64,000 nt of DNA from Moniliella sp. 'wahieum' (Eukaryota > Basidiomycota > Moniliellomycetes > Moniliellales > Moniliellaceae): positions 186,001 to 250,000 of the forward strand of contig RSEE01000045.1 of the NCBI GenBank assembly GCA_003971905.1, written 5' to 3'. Positions 1 to 11,160 of this stretch are shown piece by piece; the stretch's first letter is position 1, and each line of letters begins with the position of its first letter. A program made the position numbers and the translations under genes. The notes below the pieces were generated by a model. The model was not told the origin of the DNA and did no database searches. It was given only the letters and a program-made list of their open reading frames with translations.

Positions 1-1261
1 GCAAGCGCGGGTGTGGCCTGTGTGCATGTGGGCGCTGGGGTGGGAGGCATTGGATTGATATGGATATGTGACGGGGTACTGCTCGCGATCCTGACGGCTC
101 CGCAGGCCACACCACCAGTAATATACTGATGCTGCTGGCGCTGTTGATGATCAGCCCAGTGGTTTGTGTTGGAGGGGGGATGGGCAGCGGGAACTGACCT
201 GAGGCAACTGTGGTAAATGAGTCCATGGGGTGAATGATTCACGCGCCACGGTGTACCTGGCATTGGGACGGTTGTGTGGGCCGGATGATCGATTGTCTCG
301 ATCATCTGTCAGCAGAAGCCGATGCACTATGGCTCGCGCCTCCTTCTCCTTGCGGCGGATATAGTGGAGAGCCCAAAATGGTTGAACGAAATGCTGGTGG
401 GGTTGTTGGATGGCTAGCCACTGGTCACTCCAGAGCGACAAGCAGACGACAGGCCTCTCCCATCTTCCCCTTCGAAGTTGAGGCGTTCGAGTGCGAGTAG
501 GTGCCGGGGGCCGGTCCGTACTGAGTGTGGTCTGATTTCTGTCTGATTCGGCTGGCATGCTGACATGCATTTGACAGTCACTAGTCAGGTGACAGGCGGT
601 GACATGTGACACACGTGTGGCACATGTGATATCAAGTAAGTAGCCACTAGTAGTAACCGGCTACCGTAACCATCAACATTAGCGTCCCGTGTGGCAATAC
701 GTGGCCGGTATAACCGGTAGCCATTAAACGTTACGCGCTAACCCAGCAGCCCCGAGCAGCTCCAATCGCTTGTTCCCCGCTTCTTCCGAAGTTCACATCG
801 TTCAGAGGAGACGGCAGCGACGGAGCTCAATGTGGCCACACTGGTTCTTTGTTTGGTGTCCCTCGGTTGGACCGGGCAAGCGGAGTTGGGCATGGCGGCC
901 CCCTGGCACATGAATCATTTCGAAACAGGCCTGGTTGCCCCGCCTACCAACGGAAACAGATGAGGGCTAGAGATAACTCGAACCCTCCGCCCTGTCCCGG
1001 ATAAGGACCGAGGGCATGCTTGCCCCCATCGTTTCGCTCGACAGCGTGTGGCAGGGTGTGGCCTGAGCGAGGGCCCGGGCAGGGAAGAGGAGGGGCGAGG
1101 CTCGGTCCCGAGGAGCAGCCAACGGAGCAAGCAAATCGCCGGGCGGAATGGATGGTTCCGCCGCCTTCAACGTTCAATGTTCAACGTTCAACCCATCCGG
1201 CCGGCCTTTTGTTCCAACCGAATTGTTCTGTTTCCCAACGACCCAGTCGCTTGCCCCCACC
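1..1261. other. Left-edge non-coding stretch and upstream region of the RRM gene
   Basis: No gene is supported here; the open frames on both strands are short and have no recognisable motif. At 540-630 there is a cluster of short palindromes (ATGCAT, ACTAGT, ACATGT, ACACGTGT, CACATGTG) set among GTGAC/GTCAC boxes. The last 100 bases hold the heptamer repeat at 1167-1193 just before the start codon at 1262. Confidence 0.5.
1167..1193. repeat. AACGTT heptamer array upstream of the RRM gene
   Basis: AACGTT at 1169, AATGTT at 1176 and AACGTT at 1183 stand exactly 7 bp apart, each followed by one C, with a partial fourth unit at 1190. The array lies about 70-95 bp before the proposed start codon, where it could act on transcription, though nothing in the sequence proves that. 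Confidence 0.8.
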
Positions 1262-2365
1262 ATGATGGGACCTGCTGGATTTACGCGTCTCTTTGTCGGC
1301 CATCTCGCCCGACGTGCGCGTTCGCGATCTCGAGGACGAGCGGGCGCTATGGGGTACGTCGATCGCTTGCTCGCTTCTGTACTGCACTAACACGTCCCCT
1401 CGTCCTAATCAGCGCCTGGTTGATGTGCGCATCATGGGCCACGGCAACTTTGCCTTTGTCGAGTTTGACGACCCTCGCGACGCTGACGATGCCTCCCGCG
1501 TACGTCCCCTCCCCCCTTGTGCTGCAGCAGGAGCTCTTCGTAACCTACTCCTAACCACTGCCTCGTCCCCCTTCCCAGGACTTGCACGGCCGCATGTTTA
1601 TGGGCGACCGTCTGATTGTCGAGCCCGCCAAGCGCCCGCCTGGCCCGGCCGGGCCCGGCCGTGGGCCGCGCGGTGGCCCCCGTCGCCCCAGGTTCCGTCT
1701 GTTCGTGAGCAACCTGCCCCCCGGCACGTCATGGCAGGACGTCAAGGATCTGGGACGCAAGTACGGCCATGTTCAGTTTGCCGACATTGATCCCTACCGC
1801 CGTGACGAGGGAATGTTGGAGTTTGAAACTCCGAAGACCTAGAGGCAGCGTTGCGCATCGACGGCATGGTGCTCCGCGGTAACACGCTCCGTGCCGAGCC
1901 GGAAGACCCCTCGTTCCTGCCGCCTCCCACGCGCCGCTCGCACTCGCCACGCCGCTCGAGGTCCCCCCTGCCACGAGATGGCAGGGAGCCTTCCCCCCAC
2001 GGTTATCGCGACGACCGATACCGCGACGACCGGTACCGCGATGACCGCTACCCTGACGACCGGTACCGTGGCGAGCGTTCCCCGTCTCGGGATCGTGACG
2101 AGGGTTACCCCTCGTCCGAGCGGCCGCCCCGTGACGACCGCCCGCGATCGATCTCTCCCCGCCCCGAGGCGGCGGTGGTGAAGAAGGGGGAAACCCCTCC
2201 CACCTCTCTGCCCCCGTGGCTGCTCCGGAAGAAACGGAAGAGACGGGAGACAAGACGACGGACAAGACTGCCGAGGAGCCTGCCGAGGAGCCTGCCGAGG
2301 AGCCTGCCGAGGAGCTTGCCAAGGAGCCTACCAACCAGCCTGCTGAAGAGCCGATTGAGGCGTAA
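1262..2365 (+). CDS. RRM/SR-like RNA-binding protein (Npl3/Srp-type)
   Basis: This is a nuclear RNA-binding protein of the SR type, expected to act in splicing or mRNA export. It has two RRM domains. The first opens with RLFVGHL (RNP2) and carries NFAFVEF (RNP1); the second opens with RLFVSNLP and ends in GMLEFE. The tail has serine/arginine stretches, four YRDDR-type units from a 15-bp repeat at about 2007-2066, and five AEEP-like units from a 12-bp repeat at about 2270-2329. I read three exons: 1262-1353, 1413-1499 and 1579-2365. The introns are 59 and 79 nt, both starting GTACGT and ending in CAG, and both joining in phase. The frame is broken near 1308, 1345, 1835 and 2205, each break fitting lost bases in C or T runs. 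Npl3 and fission-yeast Srp2 are the closest named relatives by layout. The gene converges on the prenyltransferase gene. Confidence 0.85.
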
Positions 2366-2634
2366 ATGCTCCCCCTCCCTCCCCTTTCTGCGCTCACGTC
2401 TCTCTTCTGCGTTGACTTGGTGACCTATGTGATCTCTCTAGCACGGGGCGTTGGTCGCAGATCAGAGAAAGGGCAAGGCCAATCCCCTGCCGTGGCAACG
2501 GGGCAAGACGGAGGAAAGATGAGAAATGTTATCAAGTTTAGGTATCACACGTACATCGCATGGGACAGGAGGAGATAGGAACACGGTGTTTGGGGGCAAC
2601 ATGAGGAAGAGGATCCACGGCTTCCATAACCGCT

Positions 2635-3892
2635 TTAATCCGTTCTTACATGGCCAAAGCACTTACGCTTGCCCAGCCAGTAGCGTGTACGGATCGGATC
2701 GGCATTGACGAGGCGGGTGAGCAAGCGTAAAGCGCCTGTACGGTACGATTCCGCCTCCTCGGCCGGCAGATCTGGGTCACGCAAGCGTGCCTCCAAGCTG
2801 TCCAGTCTCCACTCCAGCGCATGCGGCGTCCCGTTCCCACCCATATCGGCGTCCGGCGAAGCCACAATGTCCTCCTCTGATGGACTGAGACTGGCAGCAA
2901 ACAAGTCGAGTTGGTCGCGCACTTGCTGGGCCAGGCGGCCCTTGGACCTTGCGTACGCCACCCGATCTGCATCGTCGGAACCGAGTAACCGATTCGACTC
3001 TCTCTCCAGTTGTGCGTACGCGCCCCGCAGATATGCCCAGGGAGACGCGTTGTTCTTGGTGACTGCAATCTTGTTCTTGGTGTAGGTGATCTCGCCGCAC
3101 ACGCTAGCCAGGGGGTCGGAAGACGCTTGCAGAAGCCCCGCGCCAAACTGAACGAAATACCGATGATTCCAAGCACTGTTGTTGAACACGTCGCTGGCAA
3201 TCATGGTCTCGGTAAAGCTCACCTCCCTGTCCCAGAGCGAGGGCACGGCGCGCGCTTGCTCCTGGCGCAATGCGCTCTCGGGACTAGTGTCCTGCTTCCC
3301 GGGCATGCCTGCAAATAAACCAGGGCCCACTCGCGGTGGATCCAGGTATGATAGTTTTTGCCATCCTCCGCCAACACCGAGGCGGTCAGATCCAGTTCCG
3401 TCTCGGCCAGTTGGGCCCACAGCGCGCTGGCCGCCGTGCCTGCCTGGGGCAGACGGGCGGCAAGGCGTCGTGCCAGTTCCATGACCACGTTCTTGCGGTG
3501 CTGCCAGACTTGGTACTGCTTCATGTGCACCAGACAGCTGTGGTCGAGCATCGTCATTTCGGCCGCCAGGCGCGCTTCGACGCTCAGGACGGGAGGGAGG
3601 GAGGGATCGTCACGGACTTCCTCGGCGCAGGGGGCAAGTCAGCACACAAAAGCTGGAAGCGGTAGGCCCAGATGGTATAATTGCTACTGGCGAGGTGGGA
3701 TAGGTAGCTGGTAAGGCCCAGCGCGCGCAAGCTCAGTTCGCCCTGGTTCGACAGGGTGCGGAAGAGGGACATGGCACGAGCAAAGTCGGGGGGGTAGAGG
3801 ATGAGGCAGAGGGGCTCGGTCGTCTCGGCTTGCGGGGTGGGCACAACGTCGGCCCACACAGGGCTGGAAGCATCAAAGAAGGGTGTGTCCAT
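2635..3892 (-). CDS. RAM2: Protein farnesyltransferase / geranylgeranyltransferase I alpha subunit
   Basis: This is the shared alpha subunit of cytosolic farnesyltransferase and geranylgeranyltransferase I, which attach isoprenoids to CaaX-box proteins such as Ras and Rho. The prenyltransferase-alpha repeats appear in order: NYTIWAYR, YQVWQHRK, NYHTWIHREW, NNSAWNHRYF and SPWAYLRG. The sequence then ends shortly after RTRYWLGKR, as in the human and yeast proteins. The DVxNNSAWN form points to FNTA/Ram2 rather than the Rab enzyme alpha subunit Bet4. The start at 3892 gives MDTPFFDASSPVWADVVP, and WADVVP matches the family's N-terminal WxDxxP. Two joints are uncertain. One is near 3600, either a 43-nt intron or a slip in a CCCT repeat. 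The other is near 3260-3325, where an intron of about 63 nt restores the frame. It converges with the RRM gene 269 bp away. Confidence 0.88.
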
Positions 3893-4806
3893 AGGCGGGC
3901 GGGCGGGGGGGGGGTGGTAACGGGAACGGGCAGGCCAATGGCGGCGGTGGGCGTGGGTTTGGTCGCTGGGGCCAGCGTCAGCATCAGCTTCGCGTGAAGC
4001 TTGACCCCTTGACGCTTTTGCGCCCATCCAGCTGTCCACACGCTCGGGCGCTCCCCGTTGGAATCTGACGTCACTCGCGTCACGCATCCCTCGTGGACAC
4101 CCTCATGTCCAACGTTGTCCAATCCACGCCAGCCAGGCGCCGCCGCCAACGCGGCCAATTTACACACTGGCGCTGTGGCAGGCGGCGACCAACCCTAGTG
4201 TCGGGGGGGGGCGACACTGCCTCCCGGCTAAGCCATGCTTTGCCTGTTCAGTGGTTCAGTTCCAAGCGGTTGCCGTTTTCAGCCCTGGGCCCGGCGGCTG
4301 GCGGCCACTGGGAGCCACCGAGCCGCGTTTATCGTACGGCGCATCGCCTCTTCAGGACGATGGCGACTCAGAAAACACATCGCCACCCCCTCGGTCCTCG
4401 TTTGTTTGTCAACCCATCAACCACAGCACAGGCAGTGGTTTTGGTCAGCAATCCAACAACAGCCAGGATCCTCCAGCACGGATCGATTCCACTACATCGC
4501 CCGACGTACAAAAACTACTAGCAGAAAGCGTGTGGAAACGTCCGGAATGCCCAGTTCGACACGAATGGTTTGCTCCACACTGACGGGAATCTCGCATCTT
4601 TCCTAGTCCCCTATTGTGGCACGTTGAGAGCCCATCTTCGATACATTGGCCATACTAGTACGTTCTGGAGCGACAGAGCCACAGAACGCGTTGAAGGGAA
4701 GCAAGTTGCGGATTTCGTTGGTTGCGTATTACATCGATACCCAATCGCATTACATTCGCTGGAGAAAAAGATGTGAGAAGGCACAGGGGAAAGGGGAAGG
4801 GGCTAG
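3893..4806. other. Intergenic region between RAM2 and RAD7
   Basis: This region holds the RAM2 promoter and the RAD7 3' side. A plus-strand frame at about 4251-4583 has a coding-like, serine- and glutamine-rich end (110 codons), but no homology that I recognise and no clear splice structure, so I do not call it a gene. Confidence 0.3.
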
Positions 4807-6730
4807 CTAAAATTCACGTTGTTTGCCCACAATTTTTGTTTGCCTTGTGGACCGCACCCCAATCGACTGGTCCATTGTCGTTCGTCAGCCCATGTTCCCG
4901 CAACCAGCGACGCAAGCCAAAAAGAAAGTTGAGACGTACCACGCGGTTGCACCCAAAAACGTTGATCCGCTTCAAGCTGCCCTGGAGCAGCTGGAGAAGC
5001 AAGTTGTCTTCCACGGACCGTACGAAGGATACGTCCAGCACCTGCAACTTTGGGATCTTTCGGCCCGCAGGAAAGCCAACCCAGCCTCGGTCAAGGCATC
5101 ATCGGAGTTGAGATTGAGGAAAGTCAATGTTTTGCCCGAATGGGATAGAATCGCAGCCAGAACGTCATTTCCTACTCCCGGAATCCGACTGATATCGAGA
5201 CTCTGAAGCCCTGCTGACTTGCCCTCGGGAGAGGTCCAGGCATCAAACAATTCCACCAACCCATCCGAGGTAAGCTGCTGGAGTTGGGACAAGTTGAGCG
5301 ATTCAAGTTCACGGCTCTTCTTGACCCCGATCAACACTTGGTCCGTCAAGTCTGCATTGCCCGAAAGATTAAGGTAACGAAGGCCCGCGCCCACATGATC
5401 CAGAAGGGCAAGAACCTCCTCATCCTGCAAACTTTTGGGGGGACCCCAGGGGCCGACACACCCGGGTCAGAGATATCAAGATAGGTCAAATGAGTAAAGA
5501 CATGCAGCGGCTGCAGCGCCTTGGCGTCCAAGGGGCCAATTTGGGCCAAGCCCACTGGGTCAGGTTCGGACAGTGGTTGGCCAAAGCCTGGGTACAGGGC
5601 AGGTTGAATCGTGCCGACTCTCGTATCTTGAAACTGGTCAGACCAGCGCCCACTTGAGCAAAAAACGTCTCCCATGCCTCTTGCCGAACCAGAAAGGGGC
5701 CATAAAGTTCCACATCGGTCAACTTTTCTCCCCATTTGGTCCCCACGAAGCTAGGACCGAGTTGTCAATCTGCCCACACAATTGCAAGTTGATATTATGA
5801 ATCGGGGGCAAAAGTCGGGCAAGGTACGAAGCGTAAGCGCAGACAGGTCGCTGCAATCGTACAGTCGCAGTTCGTGAACGTCAGGAGCAAGAAACAGTTT
5901 CACCGTCTCATTGTCCAGTCGGCGGTTTCGGCACAAGGCCTGGGCAATCTTATCCTTGTTCTCCCCCTTGACACTGGACAGATCGTCGACCTGTTCAATG
6001 TGACGGCTCAAGACATTGATGCACATCTCCTGCAGCGTCGGCAACGTCTCGGCTTTCAATTCGAGCATGGCCTTTCGTCGTGCTGCCGCGGACGCGGGGC
6101 GCGTAGGTTTCGCCTTAGCCGTCGTGGAATTACGAGCGTCTTCAGCGGCGTTGGCTCCACGCATGGCAGATAGGACCTTTTGCAACATAGGCAGTGTACG
6201 CCGTGACGGAAAACCGTTTCTTGCATCCGGCGCAGTAGGCCAACGCACCATTCGGTTTGATCATCGAGGCCGGTGGGCGAATTTTGACGAGCGAAGTCCC
6301 GCGCTCAACTGCTCTGACCTTAGAGGGGGGTACCCGTTTGGCCACCCTCCCCTCATCCTCATCTCCTTCCTCGTCTTCATCCTCGTCGCCATCCGACTCA
6401 TCAAACGTCTTGCGCTTACGGTTCCGTGCCTGTGCCGCTGCCCGGATCCGAGCGAGCTTTTCCGCCGTCGTCTCTGTCCCACTTGCCCGGGATCCAGGAG
6501 ACGAGGGCACGTCCGTCGCACCATCTTGGCCGTCGCCCTCCAAATTAAACGTGTTTACTTGTTCGCCATCGCCCCGTCGGGAAAAGCGACTGAGGTTGCC
6601 ACGGGCTGTAATGCCTTTTTCCTAGTGCGAGTAGCGTTAGTAGCGGCAGAGACAAAGAACGGGCGAAGCGGGAGGTGCGCACCCGGAGGAACTCGGTCAG
6701 GGCACTGGTAGGGCCGCGGACGTTCGACAT
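4807..6730 (-). CDS. RAD7: Nucleotide excision repair protein Rad7/Rhp7 (leucine-rich repeats)
   Basis: Rad7 works with Rad16 in global-genome nucleotide excision repair, helping to find lesions in non-transcribed DNA. The N-terminus carries the family signature VRGPTSALTEFLR, then an acidic stretch, then a zinc-binding-like segment with CAGCKKRF and a second Cys pair near ICHA. Leucine-rich repeats such as LRYLNLSGN, LESLNLSQL and LQSLDISRI follow, and near the end comes INVFGCNRV, typical of Rad7. Exon 1 is 6730-6683. The 61-nt intron 6622-6682 has a textbook CTACTAAC branch site and joins in phase. A terminal intron starting GTACGT just after GCNRV joins to a last exon ending KQREF and stop at 4807. 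At least five frame breaks occur, one inside the second zinc-binding Cys pair near 6165. Confidence 0.88.
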
Positions 6731-7637
6731 GGTTCTCGTACTCGATACTCGCGAGCGAAGGCGCAGAGGAGAGTGTGGTGGCGGACCGCCACTCTGGCCG
6801 GCCGAACCAATCCGGCCTGCCGTCTGCGATAGGCTGGTTAAAGTGCGCGTACGTAACTTCCGAGGCGCGTCGTGCTGGTTACGTAACGACGCCGGAATCA
6901 TCGACTTCCGCTTCTCTGTCTGAGTAAGATTCCGTCCCTTCGCGCTCATCCCATACATCACCTTGTCACATGTCACACCCATTCGGTGATCTGAATCTCC
7001 CTGTGTCCGGCGTGCCTGCATCTTGAGTTGCGGACGTGTAGATGATGGACACGCGTCACGCGTCACGACGTTCAACGTTCAACCGCATCGAATCGCCCAA
7101 CAGGCCGTCACATATACGTCACACATGGCACACACGGAGCTGCACAAAAGTCCACACACCTCTACACCTTCTCCCAACCTTCCCATCCAACACCCCTTGA
7201 AGCTTGGCGCTGTCCGGCCCGTTTTGACGTCATCGACTTGTCCTGGTCTACCGAGTACTCCACTCAGCGCATTCCGCAGTACTCGTCATACTCAACTCAA
7301 CGGTGCGTTCAACCGAGTTGGTTATAGCCGTGTTTAAATAACTTCCTTTTTATTATCAGGCCGCTGCGGGTGCGCGTCATCGATCATCCGCCACCGATCA
7401 TCATGCATGAGAACAATTCGTTGTCTCATTTGGGCGCGCGGAGGCTTTTCGTGGCCAATTAAATACCAACACCGCCGGGCCAGCCACGCTGCTTGTCATC
7501 GCAGCCCTGCTCGTCTGGTTCGCCCTTCGCTCCGTTCGCCTCCTTCGCCAACATTGGGACGTGCCGACAAGCGGACATTTAACTCGCCCTCCTTGGTCCT
7601 CATCGTCCCCTTCCAACCAGCGCCGTGCTGACAAGCC
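6731..7637. promoter_or_regulatory. Divergent promoter region, RAD7 / coiled-coil gene
   Basis: The two flanking genes are transcribed away from this 907-bp region, so it should hold both promoters. It contains ACATGT within a TCACATGTCACA box at about 6966-6977 and the heptamer array at 7050-7083. I see no gene in it. Confidence 0.5.
7050..7083. repeat. Mixed ACGCGT and ACGTT heptamer array in a divergent promoter
   Basis: ACGCGT at 7051 and 7058 stand 7 bp apart with a C spacer. GACGTT at 7067 and AACGTT at 7074 are again 7 bp apart with C spacers and are followed by AAC at 7081. The two pairs are offset from each other by two bases. Confidence 0.75.
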
Positions 7638-9509
7638 ATGCCCGCGTTGGCCCAAGCCGCTGTCCTTGCCCTGGCTACCGCCGGGGGCGCACGGCACGAG
7701 ACGCTGAGTACGCGGCTCGCTACTATTGGCGTCCTGGACGCTCAGCTGGCGGCCGCCGACCAGGCTATCTTCCAGATCCGGGGGCGACTGTGTGTGCATC
7801 TCAAGGAACTGCGGGCGTTGCGTGGGAGCGCGCAGGCATGTCAGCTGCAGCACTCCCAGCTCTCTGCTCATCTCGGCAAACGCGCCCTAGTGCGCCTCTC
7901 GCCGGCCAAACGGCGTAAGGCGGCGGGGGCAGCAGGAGTTGGCGCGGGCGCGGGAGCGCGAGGCGGGCAACCGTGTGTGCACGGCCCAGCTGATGCAGGC
8001 GATTGAGCATGCAGAGCAGACCAAGGCCGGTCTACAAACATTTGGCTATGGAGCGGCGCGAGCTGGTTCAAGAGCTGGATGAGTTCCATGCCTCCCTCTT
8101 CCTGCCGCCATCCTCGGCGCAGATCACAGGCCTGTGGCACACGCGTGAAAAGAATGCTCGTTTTCAGCTTGAATCGCTTATGGATCTGGCCAAGAAGCTG
8201 CAGTCCGAGGCGGAGCGGGAGAAGCACATGCGCCGTGATTATCTCGACAAGGCCAAGAATACAGCCCACGAGCTGTTGGCGTGCGTGCGCAAGGCAATTG
8301 CCAAAACCGTCGACATTCGCATCAAGTCCCGCATCCCCACCGGCAAGGAAATGCTTAATGGCCATGAGTACGAGTTGACCCGCACCATTTCCCCTATTCT
8401 CCAGATGGCCAAGATCCTCAGCGGCCGTCTGTTCACCATCATGGCCCAAGCACGAGTGGCCAACATTGGCGTGGCCGCCTTGCCCGAGATGACGATTGTG
8501 GAGCTGCACAAGCTCCCCACTCGAAAGGCTTCCGAGCATCACAAAGGCAGTCTACACCACACCCTGGAGAGCTCCTTTGCCCAGGCCACCTGGTGCATTA
8601 ACCATGTGGGACGGGAGAAAGAGCGGTCGTTGATGCGCCAGCAACAGCTAGCCGAGCTCAGCAAGAAATATTCCGGACTAGCCGCCGAGGCTCGCGAGGA
8701 GCTGCGCACGCTCCGCTCGGCGATTGTCCATCAAGTCTGGACCTACCCACTGCCGAGCACATGGGACGAGGAGCAAGCCCAAGCCTTCCTCGCCCAGGTA
8801 AAGGTACCGACGCCAACAGTATACCTGGATGGCAATGTGAACGAAGAGGCATTTGCCTACGAATCGTCCAAGCCGCTTCCGAGTATACAAGCGGACACGC
8901 TGCAACGGCTGCGGAAGCACATGCAGGCTGCACGCCAAACGGTTGACGAGGCCAAGCCGCCGCTGCAAGGACTGGAATTGCTGGAAGCAGAGCAGTTTGG
9001 AAAGGGCGCCTTTACCGCCGACCCGACTTTTTCCTCGACGCCAACAAGGCCGGTACGAATACATGCCTGGCTCGGACGTGGTGTTTGGCCGACCGCAGGA
9101 GGCGCCGTCGCGACTGCTTCTTCTCTCCGGGCAGCCTGGGCCGGCCCACACGGGATCCAAGAAACCGACCTTGTCGGGCTCGCCGCCCACGGCGGAGAAC
9201 CAGTCTACCGATGCTGCGGAGCGTGTGTCCCGACAAGCCGAGGCGCCCGCCACGCCGGAGCTTGCCTCGGGTCCTGAGACCAGTTTTGCCCAAGAAACGC
9301 CTCCCTCGGATACGCGCAACCCCTCCACCCCGCCCCCCGACAACCCGGCCCGACTCTCCCTTCGTTGGTCCCCTACATCAGCGCCGATCCGCACCATTAT
9401 CCTTGACGGCATCGAGGACCCTGCCTCGGATGCCGAACCGATCATTGTATCCACCCACCAACTGCCTAGCACATTCGTTTTGACCTGGTTCAAGTTGCTG
9501 TCTATATGA
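7638..9509 (+). CDS. Coiled-coil protein of unknown function
   Basis: I do not recognise this protein of about 620 residues. The first 270 residues are heptad-like: alanine- and leucine-rich helices, then QQELARARERE, then AIEHAEQTKAGLQTF, then MERRELVQELDEF. A second helical stretch contains MRQQQLAELSKKYSGL and AEAREELRTLRSAIVHQVW. A conserved-looking segment follows with TPTVYLDGNVNEEAF, FFLDANKAG and RYEYMPGSDVVFGR, before a proline/serine/threonine-rich tail ending KLLSI. I saw no transmembrane segment. The frame shifts near 7925, 8035, 9030 and 9055, at G or T runs. I considered a PRC1/Ase1-type microtubule bundler and a UVRAG/Atg14-type protein but found no diagnostic motif for either. 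It diverges from RAD7 and converges on ESF2, stop to stop in 61 bp. Confidence 0.7.
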
Positions 9510-9570
9510 ATTTCTCCACGCTCGTTGGTTTCTCAGCAGGTGTGTTCTGTAAATGACATGAGATTAGCAG

Positions 9571-10580
9571 TTAGAAGTACTGTAGAGCACATTGGTTAGT
9601 GCCCTGGCTGCGCTCCTTTTCGACCTTGGAGCGCTTGCGTTTCGGCCCTTCGTCTTGGGAGGGTTGGTCGCGCACGTCGCGGAGAACCTTCGCGTTTGGT
9701 GGAAGGTGCGTTTCTTTCTTGTCTTCCTCCTTGCTTTCCGTCTTTGTTGGCTTCGTCTCCATCTCTTCGGGTCGACGGTAATCTTTTTGCGCGCCTTCTT
9801 CTCATCCACCACGCGCACGCTCCACCTTGCGCAAATATCCGTCTGTTCGAACTGACTTTGGGCAAGTTCGGCACGTAAGCGGGCCGCACGCGATGCTCGT
9901 TCTGACGATAGCTGGGCCGTGAGCATGTGCCACTTGAACCCAGACAAGTACTTCATGGTCCACACCTCGTCCGTAAAACGGCGAGACAACTTGAGTCCTT
10001 TCGGCCCATTCTTGCGCGCCTTCATGCTGCTCTTGGTCACCGCCGCCGCACCGAGCGGCTGCGCATTCAGCAACGCTGCCACGCTTTTCGCCACTTTTTT
10101 CGAAGTAAACTCGACCCATCCTTCCTCAAATGACGGTACCCTTGTGTCCTGCAGCCTCAGTTTAGCGCATTCATGCCCTCCTAGTGAGGCCGGGCCCCGG
10201 GCGGGGGAGAGGAGAGAAAAATACATAGTTTTCGCGGAGCTTCGCATCCGATCGCGGTCGTGAGGTAAATGCGTTCCGTGGGGCCAAACTGTTCCAGAAG
10301 ATGACGAACCTTGGCGACGGTCATGCCATGAGGAATGTGGGAGATGTAGATGATGCCGCGCTTGGACTCTTTTTTCTTGTACGCTTCCAGCTCTGCAGAG
10401 GAGAGCGGGGCAAGCACCTTAGTCGGCGCTTTGGACTCGGACTCGGCCTCGGGGTCCGACTCGGAGGGGTGGGATGGGTGGTGCCGGAATCCGATTGCCC
10501 CCCGGCGTCGCTCTGAGGGCCAGAGGAAGGACCGGCAGGCGGGTCAGCGGGGGCAGGACAAAGCGTGGGTCGGCGGGCAT
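9571..10580 (-). CDS. ESF2: Pre-rRNA processing protein Esf2/ABT1
   Basis: Esf2 is a nucleolar RRM protein of the small-subunit processome that helps the helicase Dbp8 mature 18S rRNA. The RRM starts GIIYISHIP, continues VRHLLEQFGPTERIYL, and is completed after an intron by PSFEEGWVEFTSKKVAK. The family block WTMKYLSGFKWHML follows, then a basic helical C-terminus with LRAELAQSQFEQTD and YLRKVERA. The start at 10580 gives MPADPRF and a serine/acid-rich leader. The intron starts GTATTT, has a CTAAAC branch-like site, ends GCTGCAG and is followed by DTRVPS. Frame breaks occur near 10530, 10475, 10245, 9840 and 9770. Confidence 0.87.
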
Positions 10581-11160
10581 GGTGATGGAGGCGGTGGGGT
10601 ACTCAAACAGGACCCCTGGCACGAAAGGCAAAAAAATAGAGGCGGAATGACCAGGGCGGAATTGCAACCCTAGCTGGCTCGTGTGGGGGCTAGGACGACC
10701 GGCGGGCGAGTTGCCTGGATTGGATGTGCTAACTCCAGTCTGGACAGCCTCCCAAGAAACACAGATGGGCGCCCGCGTTCGGTGAGAGCGGATATGTGGT
10801 TCATTTCCTGCCTGCATATGTGGTTCATTTCCTGCCTGCATCCTCTGTCTTCGCGCTCCGTGGCACAAGTCAAGTCTGCCTCGGTTGCCCCTTCGGTGGC
10901 CACCGCCACCCCAGCTGCGGGGGCTAGTCCTAGTCGTAGTGGACAGTACACAAGCGCCCTCGCGGACTCAGGCCAGACGGGCGGTGTATCCATTTTCATA
11001 CTTGGATCACGCCGCCCGACCGCCTCTACGACCTTTCCTCCCAGCACAGAACTCTCATGGCACAACAATCATTGCACCGTGGGCAAACAACATGGCCATC
11101 AGCGCACTGACAACTGACAGCGCGGCGCGTCCCACCGGACAGAGCAAAGACGGCCAACGC
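10581..11160. other. Intergenic region upstream of ESF2, with a 24-bp tandem duplication
   Basis: A perfect head-to-tail duplication of 24 bp lies at 10793-10816 and 10817-10840. The unit length is a multiple of three, and one minus-strand frame through it reads MQAGNEPH twice. No family is recognisable, so I treat the stretch as intergenic, with the ESF2 promoter in its left part. Confidence 0.45.

Noticed and set aside
151..612. 153-codon minus-strand open frame at the left edge
   Set aside because: It has no motif, a biased composition and no splice or start context, and it overlaps the palindrome cluster. Chance frames of this size are expected in GC-rich DNA.
4093..4583. Plus-strand gene between RAM2 and RAD7
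   Set aside because: Three overlapping frames of 110-142 codons share the stretch, none with a domain or clear splice sites.
7638..9509. Assignment as PRC1/Ase1 microtubule bundler
   Set aside because: Only general coiled-coil character supports it; the conserved spectrin-like and microtubule-binding blocks of the family are not visible.
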